From NCBI RefSeq assembly GCF_030272615.1, contig NC_081411.1:828868897-828932896 (forward strand): DNA of 64,000 bases, read 5' to 3'. The position numbers and the translations under genes were made by a program. Below, in pieces: positions 21,951 to 33,694 of this stretch (position 1 is its first letter; the number at the start of each line of letters is the position of its first letter). Below the pieces are notes generated by a model. The model did not search any database. It was not told where the DNA came from and was given only the letters and a program-made list of their open reading frames with translations. This DNA is from Cryptomeria japonica (taxonomy: Eukaryota; Streptophyta; Pinopsida; Cupressales; Cupressaceae).

Positions 21951-22384
21951 TCTTGATTGAACTAAGGCTATAACAAGGAACTTCAAACACCAAGGAGGCA
22001 TGAAAATTTTATTAAAGGGGAAAATTCATGATATTTTATATGAAAGACCGTATAAATATTGGGGAAGGCACAATAATTATTTCTCGGTTCAATCATCAAT
22101 AGAAAGTAATTGACAAATAATAAATTTAGACCTCAAGAGTGGCAAGATAATGCATCAATAATCAATAGCAAGACAATTTGAAACCAGAAAATACTTCAAA
22201 GAAAGAGTATCCTTGATTTTCTTGGAAAAATTATGGCTTGTGCAGGCAAGAGCAAGACCCTCAATATTCTCTAAGATGTTACTTTCTATATTCGGTTCAA
22301 ATTTTTCTATGTTTCCCAATAGGACAACCTACAAATGTCTTGACTAGGAACAAGCCAATACAACAATTTAATTTGTCATAATAC
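21951..22384. other. Unassigned AT-rich DNA
   Basis: No ORF, repeat or splice-site pair that I can recognise. It lies between the end of TE-B and the tandem duplication. Confidence 0.4.
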
Positions 22385-23253
22385 AGTAATCAGCATGTAT
22401 GTCTATATTTAACCAGCCAATATGGCTGTGAAAGATGGAATTCAAGTTCCATTTATTCCTTTCCAAAAATTGTAAACAACATTTACTTCTTGGTCAAAAA
22501 CCCTGTCAATAGTAAAACAAGATCACAGATAATTTACCATCAAGATTCAAAACTAAGCCAAAATCTATATCTGTAGTAGGTTAACGGTCAAAGAGCAAGC
22601 TTTGTATTCATTTTAGCTAGCAATGATCAACAGCTCAATATGAAAATACAGGTTGATTGTGGCAGTTTTAAATGTCACCCTCAGCTATGCCAATAAAGCA
22701 GCACAACTACAAATTAGTTCCTAATTTCCTATTTTGACTGCTTTTCTTGTGTTTCAACAAAGATAAGTTCACTTGAATGAGCATTTAATAGGTTTCGTTT
22801 ATTGAAATTTATATGCATTAATTTATTAAATGTGGTTTATCTGCTCTCAGTGGCATACATCAACCTATTTAAATGAGTTTTAATGCACTAATCAGAATGT
22901 ATGACTATATTTAACCAACCAATATTGCTGTCAAAGATGGAATTCAACTATTTAGATAACTTGTCATACATGAATCAGCATGTATGACTATATTTAACCA
23001 GCCAATATGGCTGTCAAAGATGGCATTAAAGTTGTTTTTAGTCCTTTCCAAAAATTGTAAACAACATTTAATTCTTTATCAAAAACCCTGTCAATAGTTA
23101 AATAAGATCACAGGTAACTTACCTTAAAAAATGAGTCAAAAAATATATCTGTATTGTAGGTTAAGGGTCAAAGAGCAAGCTTTCTATTCATTTTAGCGAG
23201 CAATGATCAACAGCTCAATATAAAGGTACAGGTTGATTGTGGCAGTTTTAAAT
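22385..23253. repeat. Tandem duplication of about 580 bp; second unit split by TE-D
   Basis: Unit 1 starts near 22385 (AATCAGCATGTATG) and runs to about 22971. Unit 2 starts near 22972 and reaches 23253, then resumes after TE-D at 44230 and runs to about 44480. Shared landmarks are CCAGCCAATATGGCTGT, AAGAGCAAGC, GGTTGATTGTGGCAG and, beyond the split, GTCACCCTCAGCTATGCC. A short third start (about 22893) partly repeats the first 60 bases. This DNA is not obviously a transposon. Confidence 0.85.
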
Positions 23254-23466
23254 TATTATCATTTGCAGGGCAATTAAATACATTCCTTTGCATTATGTGA
23301 AATATTTATACAAGGAAGAATAGAAAACCTGTGTAACAAACACAACTCACGGGAAACAAATATAAAACCAACTAGAAACAAATATCCTAAAAACAATAAC
23401 AAATTATAATAACTAAACAATCTATCTAAACAAACTATCTACGTGGAAATGATGAAATATCCAACA
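23254..23466 (-). repeat. TE-D 3' LTR (213 bp)
   Basis: The minus-strand start is TGTTGGATATTTCATC and the end is GCAAATGATAATA. A polypurine tract (23467-23480, minus TAATAAGAGGGGAA) precedes it. The last two bases are TA instead of the usual CA in both LTRs. Confidence 0.9.
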
Positions 23467-23536
23467 TTCCCCTCTTATTACATCATTTCTTTAAAGTACT
23501 AATGAAAGAACCCTGAAAAATTTCAAACTTCACACG
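23467..23536 (-). pseudogene. TE-D pol, last codons and 3' end
   Basis: After TE-E is removed, the RNase H frame that stops at 29244 (IFTKPLA) continues here as RVKFEIFQGSFISTLKK and ends in a stop, just before the polypurine tract. This shows TE-E entered close to the end of pol. Confidence 0.75.
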
Positions 23537-23541
23537 TGCAA

Positions 23542-24270
23542 TGTTGAATTTTAGACTTTCAGATATAACCTATACTCAGAAAACTGAAGTTATTTACTAA
23601 ATCAATATATTTGCTGTTTAGTTTAATTACTTTCAGACTTAGACATAAACATAAATTGAACAAAATGAACACAACACACAAATACCTGGGAAAACCTCAT
23701 AGGAGGAAAAATCCAGCCAATAGATCTTTAGATCTGACTATGAATTATATCTAATTGTAACAGTACATTACTTAGCTGGTAGCTTTGATGTGAAACACCA
23801 ATTTGTCTAAGCCTTTCACACAACAATACACCTCTTGAATCTGTTTTGCATATAACAGCAAGATGACCTTCAGATGAGCAGATCTGGAAATTGTCTTTGG
23901 CTTCACATATGTCTTGCAATTCGCATCTTCTATTGAAGTTCACCCTTGTATTAACAATCGCCTCAATGCACACTTCCTTCACTTCGCATTTAGAATTCTT
24001 TCTTTCTGATTTTCGCACTTGCAAAATGATTATTAATGTCATTGTGTTAATGAGGTCAAGTAGTTGTTTATTTATTGAGGCAAGAGGACCTATTTGAGGT
24101 CGGCTTGGTGCTGATCCCTTTTTATTTGTTTTATTACTTTATAGGGTCGGCCCTATTAGAGGGAACACATTTCCCTTTAGTGTGGCATGTGAGAAGGGCC
24201 CAACCCTTGGCGGATTCCAATGTTGCCTTAAGGCAATTGGAATCCACATTCTACCTATTTACAATCAACA
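23542..24270 (-). repeat. TE-E 3' LTR (729 bp)
   Basis: The minus-strand start is TGTTGATTGTAAATAGG and the end is CTAAAATTCAACA. It includes a palindromic core TTGCCTTAAGGCAA (about 24221-24234) and the hairpin ATAGGGTCGGCCCTAT (about 24141-24156). The ORF across the LTR has no known domain. Confidence 0.88.
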
Positions 24271-24589
24271 CTCCCTCTTAACTAGGGAGAAAGATAATCT
24301 TACAACCCGGTTACAAGATTAGATCCCAACCCTAAGTAATACATACAATGTTTAAATTGTAATTTGAACTTAGCTGTCAACTGCAAATACTCCTTAGAGA
24401 GGATCACAACAAGTAGCCACAAATAGTAGCCCATAGTATCCATCTTGTACTGCCTGTGGAGGGTGAATCCAAAACTTTAACATGCACACTTGCAAGTCAT
24501 GAATACATACACAATTATTCATGCACATCATGGAGTCTTTCCATGCCATCCATCACGCATGTCCATCATTCATTGCCTTTACCTCAGTC

Positions 24590-24890
24590 TTCTCCCAAAG
24601 AAGAATGTAACATCATAATCTTCCATCTTGCACCCAAGCATAGAGTGGAGTTACATAACCATTGTCCTCCATCTTGCACACAAGCATAGAATGAAAACAT
24701 AGTCCTCCATCTTGCACACAAGCATAGAATGGAATCTAATAAACATAATCCTCCATCTTGCACACAAGCAAAGAATGGAATAAACATAATCAGAATATTG
24801 TAGTCTTCCATCTTGCACGCAAGCATAGAATGGAACTACATAACATAGTCTTCCAGCTCGCACACAAGTATAGACTGGATCCACCTTACA
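24590..24890. repeat. TE-E 3' untranslated minisatellite
   Basis: About six units of 35-60 bp around CCATCTTGCACACAAGCATA, with variable spacers. Units end at a GCCCGCAGAGGGTGG motif that resembles the TE-C repeat. Cys-rich ORFs on the minus strand are by-products of this repeat. Confidence 0.85.
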
Positions 24891-25094
24891 TTGCCCGCAG
24901 AGGGTGGAGACGATCTTTTCTACCATTTTACATTGCCCGCAGAGGATGGTAACAATTACTCTTTTCCCTGAGAAGATTACACTACCACCTTACATTGCTC
25001 GTAGAGGGTGGTTGATACAACACAATGTATCACTGAGGTTGAGACTCCCTCTCAACCAAGGCGGTGTTCTCCACAGCTCCAAGTCTATCTTTTG

Positions 25095-26000
25095 AAGTAC
25101 TCAAGCTTCAAGAGACTTGGTGAGAACATCTGCAACACAGGATTGTCCTGCCATAAAACACTGAATTGTCAGGTATCTCTATACAACCCTGATAATAAAT
25201 CAAAACAACATAACAAGAATTTTGAGAAACCACACTGTTTCTCTTGATGCAACACTTGCAACAATGTATTTAGCTTCAACAATACTCAATGCAACTAAGG
25301 ACTGTTCCTGTAGGTCCAAGAGATCGCAGCGGGTGAATGTTTGAAGTGTTTTCCTTGTCCGTAACACTTCTTGACCAATTTGAACCTAAGTAGTCTTCTA
25401 ATGATGGGAGCTTCAGCCCATAATCAATTGTGTCTTGCAAATATATCAAAATATGCTTGGCTGCAACAATATGCTTAGCTTTGATTAGCTGAAGCACTCA
25501 CCAATCAACCTGCCTCTATTCAGATGAATCTGCAAGATCATAGTTGGCTGCAGACATACTCAACTTCTTCAAGTTAGTTTCCATATAAGTTTACAATCCA
25601 TAATTCTAACATAACAATAGAAAACTTGACTTAGAATAATTTCATTAGATCCTTGCCACACTTCTAACCTAGAAGTAATGCATTTCAGATTTAGATCTTC
25701 CATCTCAATTCTGAGCTAATTCTTTCTTATATTAAATCATGAGACTATCTTTATCAGTCAGAGTTAGATCATCCACATAAGGAATCAAAATTAGCATTTC
25801 AAATACTTTAAGGAACAAGTTAGAATCTTTACAAAACCCTAGGCTTATCAAGTACTCTTTCATACCAAGAGTTTTATTGAAGATCATAGGGCTCCCTCTT
25901 AATCCTCAATATCAGACTGATAGCCAAGCATCATAGTATCATAAGTATTCATAAACAAGGATGAGAAATGCCAACTTCACCTTTTATGAATTGGACCCAT
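25095..26000 (-). pseudogene. TE-E pol: Copia reverse transcriptase and RNase H (broken)
   Basis: The minus strand reads YLISLGFCKDSNLFLKVFEM, the RT active site YVDDLTLTDKDSLMI (about 25741-25780), MHYF, then AAKHILIYLQDTIDYGLKLP and GSVTDKENTS of RNase H (25276-25497), and finally DVLTKSLEA near 25100. Many stops and frame changes separate these blocks. Order and strand agree with the primer site and polypurine tract. Confidence 0.8.
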
Positions 26001-27021
26001 GGCGCAATTATGATCATGACATATCTTCAACCTTCTTCTAATTGAGTGTGAAGATCCTTATGCCTTATTTCAAAGCTCCCTTTGAAGCCATATCAATCCA
26101 AGCTTATGGATTTCTGATGTCAGTATGGCCTTGGCCCTCGATATACATCACCTACTATATGAGGTTACGTAAAAATGACCTTGGGTGAGGATCACAACAT
26201 TCATGATAAGTTAGATGCATCCCTTTAACAATATAACCAATGATACATAGAATGTTGAGACAATACTTATGTGACACAAATTTAAAAAAAAGCCAGCCAG
26301 TAACATACAACCTGAAACTTGTACATCACCATATAGGTTATAACAAAAATCTAATTTTTTTTTTCATGAAGGATGTACAAAGAAACTCATAAGGGTTAAG
26401 CTATGTTCATTTTCTGCCTCACCAGGGTTTCCACAGATTTGAGAGTACATGCATTCAACCATTAGTATGACCTAATAGAGTCTACAATTAGCTCACAAAA
26501 GTACGATAGTTATCAACTAGAACAATTCTAAGTTAGCAAATGAGGATATAGTGTAGATCATTAATTTCCATAATACTTCATACTTCATGATAACAAATAC
26601 TCAACTGAAAATGTCAGTTTTATGTAACTAATATAGAATCATTCAATTGATAATCAAAACTCAATCAGATCATAGATGAGGAAGTACTAATACCTTTTAA
26701 TAATGAAGTACCACATGATGGTGACATAGAATGTTTACAAGGAAAGTGAAGTATACTTACCAATGAAGATACTAACCAAGCAATGATAGTGAGAGCTTGA
26801 TAGAGAACTATACTTCCATGAATCAATAGCAATTAGAAAGATGCAGTATATAATCAAAATAATTCTGATAAAGGATATAAAGGTATTTTAGATCAAACCT
26901 CTAGTCATCCAACAACAAATACATCGAAGGAATTAATCTTCGGATCAAGCATAAAACAACAGTCTAATATTATTTTCAGATTTGCCCTTTTCAGCACTCC
27001 ATACTCCAACAATTGCTGGTG

Positions 27022-27056
<35 letters not shown>

Positions 27057-28420
27057 AGTAATGTCCCCTAATGGGACCCTCTTAAATTAAGATCTGTGCA
27101 TAGTGATTACAATATGGGAACATTATTGTCAACTAAGCTTGGTCTGGACCCTGCACAACAGATTAGTCAACATTTCCATTATGCCTTGATAGACTATATA
27201 CATATCATAGTTATATGAAGGATTAGAAAAACCATTTCTCTCCCTACACCAGTTCCCATTATGGAGCTCAAGGAGAATCACCCAAGGTGCCTCGAGACTA
27301 TCCCTCTCCAACAAACCCAAGAGCACCAAGGACCCATCAACTTGGCCTCTTGGCCCACACTTGGGGTTGGCGTACCTGCTGGAGCCTAGTACTCTTGCTT
27401 CCTTGTATTCTCGCTCCATAATTGGATGGTGAGATTGAAAGGTATTACAAACTCCATCACATAATTTACTTAATCGTCAAATGAACAGTTAGAAAAGCAT
27501 TATTAAACTGTCATACATTTTACTATTAAATTCTGCATAAGAACATTATCAGGCTTCATATATTAAGCATACATATTCAACTCATCCCCATGCATACCAC
27601 AAAGAACAAAGATGTTACTGCCTGTAACTTAATAATGGTTGTGATCTGATCCAATCCATGGTGATGTCACTGGATGCTTTTGATTCCTTTCCTTTATCTC
27701 TCAATGTGAGGGAGAGGACAGACCTCTTCATCATGTATGCCCTTTCCACAATTAGCACCCTTTGAGAGAGTGCAACTCTTCATTATATCTGCCCTTTGAA
27801 AGGGACACAACCTTTCATGATCAGATCTGCAATTCTTATTTAGATCAGATCTTAAACACTACATAAATATGCAACCCAAATGAAATGATAAGCCCTTAAC
27901 AACAACCTTAATTAACCAAGAACCCTCTTATGATATTCGGTTTAACAAGTACTAAATAAAGATTCTTTAAAAAGTAGTAAATATAAGGATCTCTCAATAA
28001 GACGACTTTGATGACAATGAAAACATTAAATGTTAAATGAACGAATCTTTTATTTTAAATTATCGAGAGAATACACCTGAATGTGTCAGACTCACTATCA
28101 ACCCGACGAAGACTTCCACACGAATTGCAAATACTACCACACAGGTTTCTCCATTGGTCGAAGGTGAATCATATCCTAATTGTTGCAACTGCGCCCTCAT
28201 TTGCATTAGGTTTGCTGATCAATGAAACTTGTTTCCAGCCCAAGGAAGATGTTCACAGTTTGAAGACCTAATTCATTGATCAACACACCATAACCTAATT
28301 CTTTCTTTTGGTTTCATTGTTGCTTCAGATTTGATTTCTATTTGGACCTGTCACCAAAGAAGAAAGGAACAAGAGACTGAAATTACATGATTAAATCTGA
28401 TCACTGGTTAGTATGAACCT
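26001..28420 (-). other. TE-E internal region without a recognised gene
   Basis: Expected to hold gag, protease and integrase of TE-E, but no motif is recognisable. The minus-strand ORF at 27129-27419 and the fragment MRAQLQQLG near 28200 are the only coding-like stretches. A TA/TG microsatellite lies at 27022-27056. Confidence 0.4.
27022..27056. repeat. (TA)n(TG)n microsatellite
   Basis: A run of TA dinucleotides passes directly into about 11 TG dinucleotides. Confidence 0.95.
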
Positions 28421-28433
28421 GACTTTGATACCA

Positions 28434-29238
28434 TGTTGAATTTTAGACTTTCAGATTCAACCTATACTCAGAAAACTGAAGTTAATTACTAAATCAATAT
28501 ATTTGCTGTTTAGTTTAATTACTTTCAGACTTGGACATAAACAAAAATTGAACAAAATGAACACAACACACAAATACCCTGGGAAAACCTCCTAGGAGGA
28601 AAAACCTAGCCAACAGATCTTCAGATCTGACTATGAATTATATCTAATTGTAACAGTACATTACTTAGCTGGTAGCTTTGATGTGACACACCAATTTGTC
28701 GAAGCCTTTCACACAACAATACACCTCTTGAATCTGTTTTGCATATAACAACAAGATGACCTTCAGATGAGCAGATCTGGAAATTGTCTGTGGCTTCACA
28801 TATGTCTTGCAATTCGCATCTTCTATTGAAGTTCACCCTTGTATTAACAATCGCCTCAATGCACACTTCCTTCACTTCGCATTTAGAATTCTTTCTTTCT
28901 GATTTTCACACTTGCAGAATGATTATCGCATGTAATGTCATTGTGTTAATGAGGTCAAGTAGTTGTTTATTTATATGAGGCAAGAGGACCTATTTGAGGT
29001 CGGCTTGGTGCTGATCCCTTTTTATTTGTTTTATTACTTTATAGGGTCAGCCCTATTAGAGGGAACACGTTTCCCTTTTGAGTGGCATGTCTTTTAGTTA
29101 TAGGGTCGACCCTATTAGAGGGAACACGTTTCCCTTTAGTGTGGTGTGTGAGAAGGGAGAGAAGGGCCCAGCCCTTGGCGGATTCCAATGTTGCCTTAAG
29201 GCAATTGGAATCTGCATTCTACCTAGTTACAATCAACA
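28434..29238 (-). repeat. TE-E 5' LTR (805 bp)
   Basis: It matches the 3' LTR apart from scattered changes and an extra copy of an internal segment (GGGAACACGTTTCCC twice, about 29061 and 29119). The primer site follows on the minus strand at 28421-28433. Confidence 0.88.
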
Positions 29239-29243
29239 TGCAA

Positions 29244-31265
29244 GAGGCTTGGTGAAGATATTGGCATGTTATTCCTGTGTTGAACAAAATTGGAGTTGAA
29301 TGTTGTTTTGCTGAACATGTTCTCATATGAATTGACAGTCAACTTCAATATGCTTGGTTCGTTAATAAAACATTGGATTACGAACAAGCTTGAGAACACT
29401 CTGATTGTCACAATAGAGGACAGTAGGCTGATTTTGAGGTATCCCCAATCCTTCTAATATGCGACGCAACCAAATTGCTTCACAAACTGCTGCACAATAC
29501 TCTGCTTCTGTTGAAGAACAAGTAGTTGTGGGTTGCTTCTTACTTCCCCATGAAATAGGACTTGATCCTAGAAAGAAAACAAATCCAAATGTGGATTTCC
29601 TATCATCAACTAACCTGCATAGTTTGCATCTGCATATCTTGTCAAGAAGAATTGATCACTAATTTTATATTCCAAATCATGATCCATTGTACCATGTATA
29701 TACCTTAAGACCCTTTTTTGCTGCAGTCCAATGGGACATTTTTGGTTCTTGCATGAATCTTGATAGATAATTAACAACAAAAATAAAGTTTGATCTAGTA
29801 TAAGTCAGGTAAATCAAACATCCAATCATCTGATGATAGAGAGTTGCATTCACTTGAGAAGATGTATCAAATGTAGATAACTGCAAACCTGATTGCATAG
29901 GTGTAGACATGGGCTTGGAATCCACCATTCTAAACTTCTCAAGTAGTGTCTTGGCATATTTTCTCTATGATACAAAGATACGGTGATTTGTTTGCCATAC
30001 CTTTAAGCCTAGACAATAGTTGAATAGCCCGAGATCCGTCATATCAAAAGCCTTCTTGAGATCATTCTTGGTTGTTTCAACCATTTCTTCTGAGCTGCCT
30101 GTGATAACCAAGTCATCAACATATACATTAATGATCACAATATCCCCCCCTTGATCTTTGATGTAGAGATTAGGATCATATGGATGCCTAGTGAAACCAT
30201 GTTTTAGCAAATGCTCATGAATTTTGATATACCAAGCTCTTGAAGCCTATTTGAGACCATATAGGGACTTAACAAGTTTGCATACCTTTTCTTCTTTTCT
30301 ATGTGCAACATACCCCTCTGGTTGGGTCATATAGACCTCTCCCTTAAGGTCCCCATTAAGAAATGCACTTTTACATCCATTTGGTATAGTTTCCATCCAT
30401 ATTGTGTAGCTAAAGCAAGCATCATTCTAATGGTTTTTATCTTTGCAATGGGAGTAAATGTTTCCTCATAGTCTACCCCTTCTTTTTGGGCATAACCCTT
30501 GGCTACAATTCTAGCCTTATGTTTATCTATACTACCATCTACTTTATAGTTAGTTTTAAAAATCCATTTACAACCAATTACTTTCTTACAAGGTGGTAGA
30601 TCAACAAGCTCCCAAGTGTTGTTTTTCATCAGAGATTGATACTCTGCATCCATAGCCTCTTTCCAAGGCTTTGATTCTAGTGCATCCTGAACATTTTTAC
30701 CATCCAGGTTGAACATAGGAGCACTATCTGTAGCAGGTGATGAAGTGGGAGGAGAACTTGACTCACTTTTCTCATCAAAAATTACATCCCTACTAATGTA
30801 AATCTTCTTTGTGTTGGGATCCATGAGGTGATATGCCTTGGATTCATTACTATATCCAAGAATGCATTGCATTGAATTTTCATCAAGCTTCTTCCTTTTT
30901 TGTTTAGGAATATGCATATAGGCAGTGCATCCAAAAACACGAAGATGTGATATAGAAGGCTTTACCCCTATCCATGATTTTGGAGTAATGCCATCAAGGG
31001 CTTTGGTTGGTGCACAATTCAAAAGATAAACTACTGCGTGAACAACTTTAGCCCAATATGCATGCTCTAGTTGAGAATCTTTCAACATGCTTCAGACCAT
31101 CTCCATGATGATGCGATTTCTCCGTTCTGCAACACCATTTTGTTGAGGTGTGTATGCTACAGTTAGTTGACATCAGATCCCATTTTCCTTTAGATATGTG
31201 GAGAATTCTGTGTTGGTGTATTCCCCCCTCGATTTGAGTGGAGGGCACGAATACATTGATTCGTA
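29244..31265 (-). pseudogene. TE-D pol, 3' part: end of integrase, reverse transcriptase, RNase H (broken)
   Basis: The minus strand resumes after TE-F with SRGEYTNTEFSTYLKENGI and AYTPQQNGVAERRNR (integrase core with the catalytic Glu), then LRVFGCTAYMHIP, and RT with WKEAMDAEYQSL, IGCKWIFKTNYKVDGS, KARIVAKGYAQKEGVDYEET, and YVDDLVITGSSEEM (about 30085-30125). RNase H follows with VDSKPMSTPMQSGL, GCLIYLTYTRSNF, and near 29500 [16 protein letters not shown]. Stops (for example after NGI, after MEMV and after RERSI) and a frame change near 29690 inactivate it. It would have copied and integrated TE-D. Confidence 0.92.
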
Positions 31266-31270
31266 TCTTT

Positions 31271-31531
31271 TGTTAGCCGCATTATTGTATACGGGAATAC
31301 GAATAGTTAATTAAGTCGTAATTGGGTTTGTTAGTTGGCACCCGAGGGGTGGTAGTTGCGATGCGACGGTTGGCGCTCGCACCCCCTCGGTGTCTTTATA
31401 TACTCTTCATTGTAACTTGTAAAGGAGACGAATTAGGAATGGAATAACATATCTAATACTTGTCTAATATCTATGGCATTGTTCTGCATTACGTACTTCA
31501 TGCTTTAAGTATTCACCCGAGAGGGCAAACA
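31271..31531 (+). repeat. TE-F 5' LTR (261 bp)
   Basis: Starts TGTTAGCCGCATTATTG and ends GAGGGCAAACA. A TATA element (TTATATAC, 31397-31404) marks the likely promoter, and the RNA start should lie shortly downstream. Confidence 0.94.
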
Positions 31532-31532
31532 T

Positions 31533-31546
31533 TTGGCGCCGTTGCC
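31533..31546 (+). other. TE-F primer-binding site (tRNA-Asp type)
   Basis: TTGGCGCCGTTGCC follows the LTR by one or two bases. It is complementary to the 3' end of plant tRNA-Asp, the primer described for Athila/Tat-type Ty3 elements. Confidence 0.8.
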
Positions 31547-31590
31547 TAGACGTACTCGGGAATGGAAGACACGGATGGCGCACAGACACA

Positions 31591-31878
31591 ATGGGCCTAC
31601 CAGTTGGTGAAATAAACCCAGAGGCGGACGACACGCAAACGGAACTTTACACAGGAGAAGACACGACAACGAGAGAATTTTTAATTCTACTCCAGGTAGC
31701 CATCCAGACCTACGTCCGACGAGAGGTGGCGGAGGCGGAAATCCCACCAAGTGCCGTGTGGACAGCTTTGGAGGTTAGCCCGGCAGTAAACTGGTTGATG
31801 AACCACCTCCCTCGGTTGCTTGCACAAGCATCACTGGCACAACAGGCTCACCTAGAGGAGATTGCCCAGGAAGAGTGA
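31591..31878 (+). CDS. TE-F leader ORF / gag N-terminus (95 aa)
   Basis: An ATG-started frame just after the primer site encodes an acidic, Ala- and Glu-rich protein (MGLPVGEINPEADDTQ at the N-terminus; a helical stretch from residue 45). It is in a different frame from gag (32054 on). It may be the original gag N-terminus separated by a frameshift, or a leader ORF. No named domain was recognised. Confidence 0.5.
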   Translation: MGLPVGEINPEADDTQTELYTGEDTTTREFLILLQVAIQTYVRREVAEAEIPPSAVWTALEVSPAVNWLMNHLPRLLAQASLAQQAHLEEIAQEE

Positions 31879-32053
31879 CGCCAACAGATCCTTCGCAACT
31901 ACGAAGAAAACAGCTAACGGGAAACGGAACGGGATGGCGCCAGGCCAGGAGGGAATTGAAAGTTGAACTTTCTATTTTTCAAATAAAAGTGTCATTGACA
32001 CGAGTTGTACTTGAGCAGATGAATTAATAAAGACATGTTTTGATTTATGAATT

Positions 32054-33694
32054 GTGAGTTATGGAAATGTGCAACAATTAATGCCAAACCTATTGAATAA
32101 AGATAGAAATAAAAAAGCGGAAACAGACGAGTGGGAGGTTGCGCAGAGGGCCTTGATTCTGGAGCAGCAAGTAGAACGTAGACGGAGGCTGAGGCAACTT
32201 CTCGAAGGACGACTTGCCGAAGGGGGGCTCGAGGGGAACCAAGGAGGTGTCACAGAGGGTGCAGAGGCCGACGGAAATTTCTATGCGTTGCCAGATCATC
32301 GTAGGACGCAGAGCCACGAAGAGTTTCTGGAAGAAACAAGGTTACGGCGAAATCTAGTCGAGGAGACCCGGGATCAGTTTAGAAACTTATCCCTTACACC
32401 ACAGATTGAAGATCACCAACGGGAACTAGGAGTAGGCGCGTGTGAGAGCGAAGGGGAGGGCAACCGTACGGGTGTAGGTGCCACACATGACAGGTAAAAC
32501 ACCGTACCTCCAGTCGCCCACGTAGGACACACCACCAATGCCACCGGAGGAAGCAGCACAGGGCCATAGACACAGACACAACCGCCCCCAGGAAGACGAC
32601 CTGGGATGGCGAGTAAACAAAAATTACCAAAGTTCACAGGGGACGGCAAGGAAGACCCCTTATAGCACTGCTGTACATGTGAAACCATTTGGTCTGCCAA
32701 CGGAGTGACAGACCAGAATGACTGGGTACAGCAGTTCCCAGCCACGTTACGTGGAGTTGCCATAGATTGGTACTCCGATGTAGATAAGCAAAAAGTGGCC
32801 ACGTGGGCCAACCTACAGAAGGAATTCACGGAGGAGTTTCGGTTGCTCCGTGATGACAACGAAATTGTAACAGAGGTATACAGTACCAAACAAGGTACCA
32901 AGGAGACAGTACAGGCATACAGTCGAAGATTGAAGGAATTGTTGGGTAAAATGGAAAGCCAACCGGCTGAGGGCTTGAAAAAACGATGGTTCGTGGAAGG
33001 ATTGAAATCCTCCCTACGGAAAAAAATGAAAATTGTACCCCCAATGTCATATGACGACGCCTATAATAGGGCGATGGACCTGGAGAGCGAATACAAAACA
33101 TCAAGGAAGAAGAAAAGTAATAAATATTCATTTGACGATGATGAAGATTCTGACGGGGAAAGCAGTAGTGGTGGCGAATCGAGTAAAAACGTGCACGCTC
33201 TCTAAAAGGACATGGAACGAATGCTGAAAGAATTCAAAGCCATGAAAGGGAGTACAAGTAAAACGAAAGAAAATGACGTGTGGTGTACCGATTGTAGGAG
33301 TGACGGACAGACCAAGGGGTCATGTCCCAAGAAGGCTTTCTGCGACATTTGCTAGATTGCGGGACATTTGACAAAGGAATGTCCCTACAATATGAAAACC
33401 AGGAACCAACAAGTTCTCTTCACGCAAGAGCAGCCGGCCGCCGGAACTTCGCAAACCGCCAACAATAATGCATCACCTGGCGGATATTGGAACAATCGGC
33501 GAGGGGGGAGGACCAATAATAATAATAGGAGCCAAATCCAATATGATGCAAAGGGACGGCCAATGATCCAGTGCTGAGCCAGCAATCAATGGGGCCACTT
33601 TGCTAGAGAATGCACCTCAGAAGAAACTCCACAAAAATTATGCAAATGGTGTGGGCCTGGAGACCACGATGATGGAACGTGCCCAAAGTCTGGA
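32054..33694 (+). pseudogene. TE-F gag (broken): capsid core and knuckle-like motifs
   Basis: One frame carries a charged N-terminal coiled-coil-like part (32054-32497; EWEVAQRALILEQQVERRRR), then KLPKFTGDGKEDP and the gag core (32705-33205: WVQQFPATLRGVAIDWYSD, TVQAYSRRLKELLGKM, RWFVEGLKSSLRKKM). Four CX2CX4(H/Q)X4C motifs follow at 33284-33325 (Q replaces H), 33341-33382, 33572-33613 and 33641-33682. In-frame stops lie at about 32495, 32570, 32662, 33203, 33353 and 33575; the last two fall inside knuckles. Gag forms the particle and binds RNA. This copy cannot make the full protein. Confidence 0.88.

Larger units (their letters stand above)
23542..29238 (-). mobile_element. TE-E: Copia element nested in TE-D
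   Basis: LTRs at 28434-29238 (5') and 23542-24270 (3') are flanked by the perfect target duplication TGCAA (23537-23541, 29239-29243). The primer site (28421-28433, minus TGGTATCAAAGTC) and polypurine tract (24271-24289) fix the minus orientation. A degraded Copia RT/RNase H lies at 25095-26000; gag was not recognised. The 5' LTR is longer because an internal stretch with TATAGGGTCG...TTTCCCTTT is duplicated (about 29035-29140). Confidence 0.9.

Noticed and set aside
24584-24926. Cys/Trp-rich minus-strand ORFs that look like a small secreted protein
   Set aside because: They arise from the TE-E minisatellite and the residue pattern follows the repeat unit.
27129-27419. 96-aa minus-strand ORF as a possible host gene
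   Set aside because: It lies inside TE-E with no recognisable motif and no splice context; recorded only as unassigned.
32413-32901. Minus-strand ORF of 162 aa
   Set aside because: It is a shadow of TE-F gag on the other strand.
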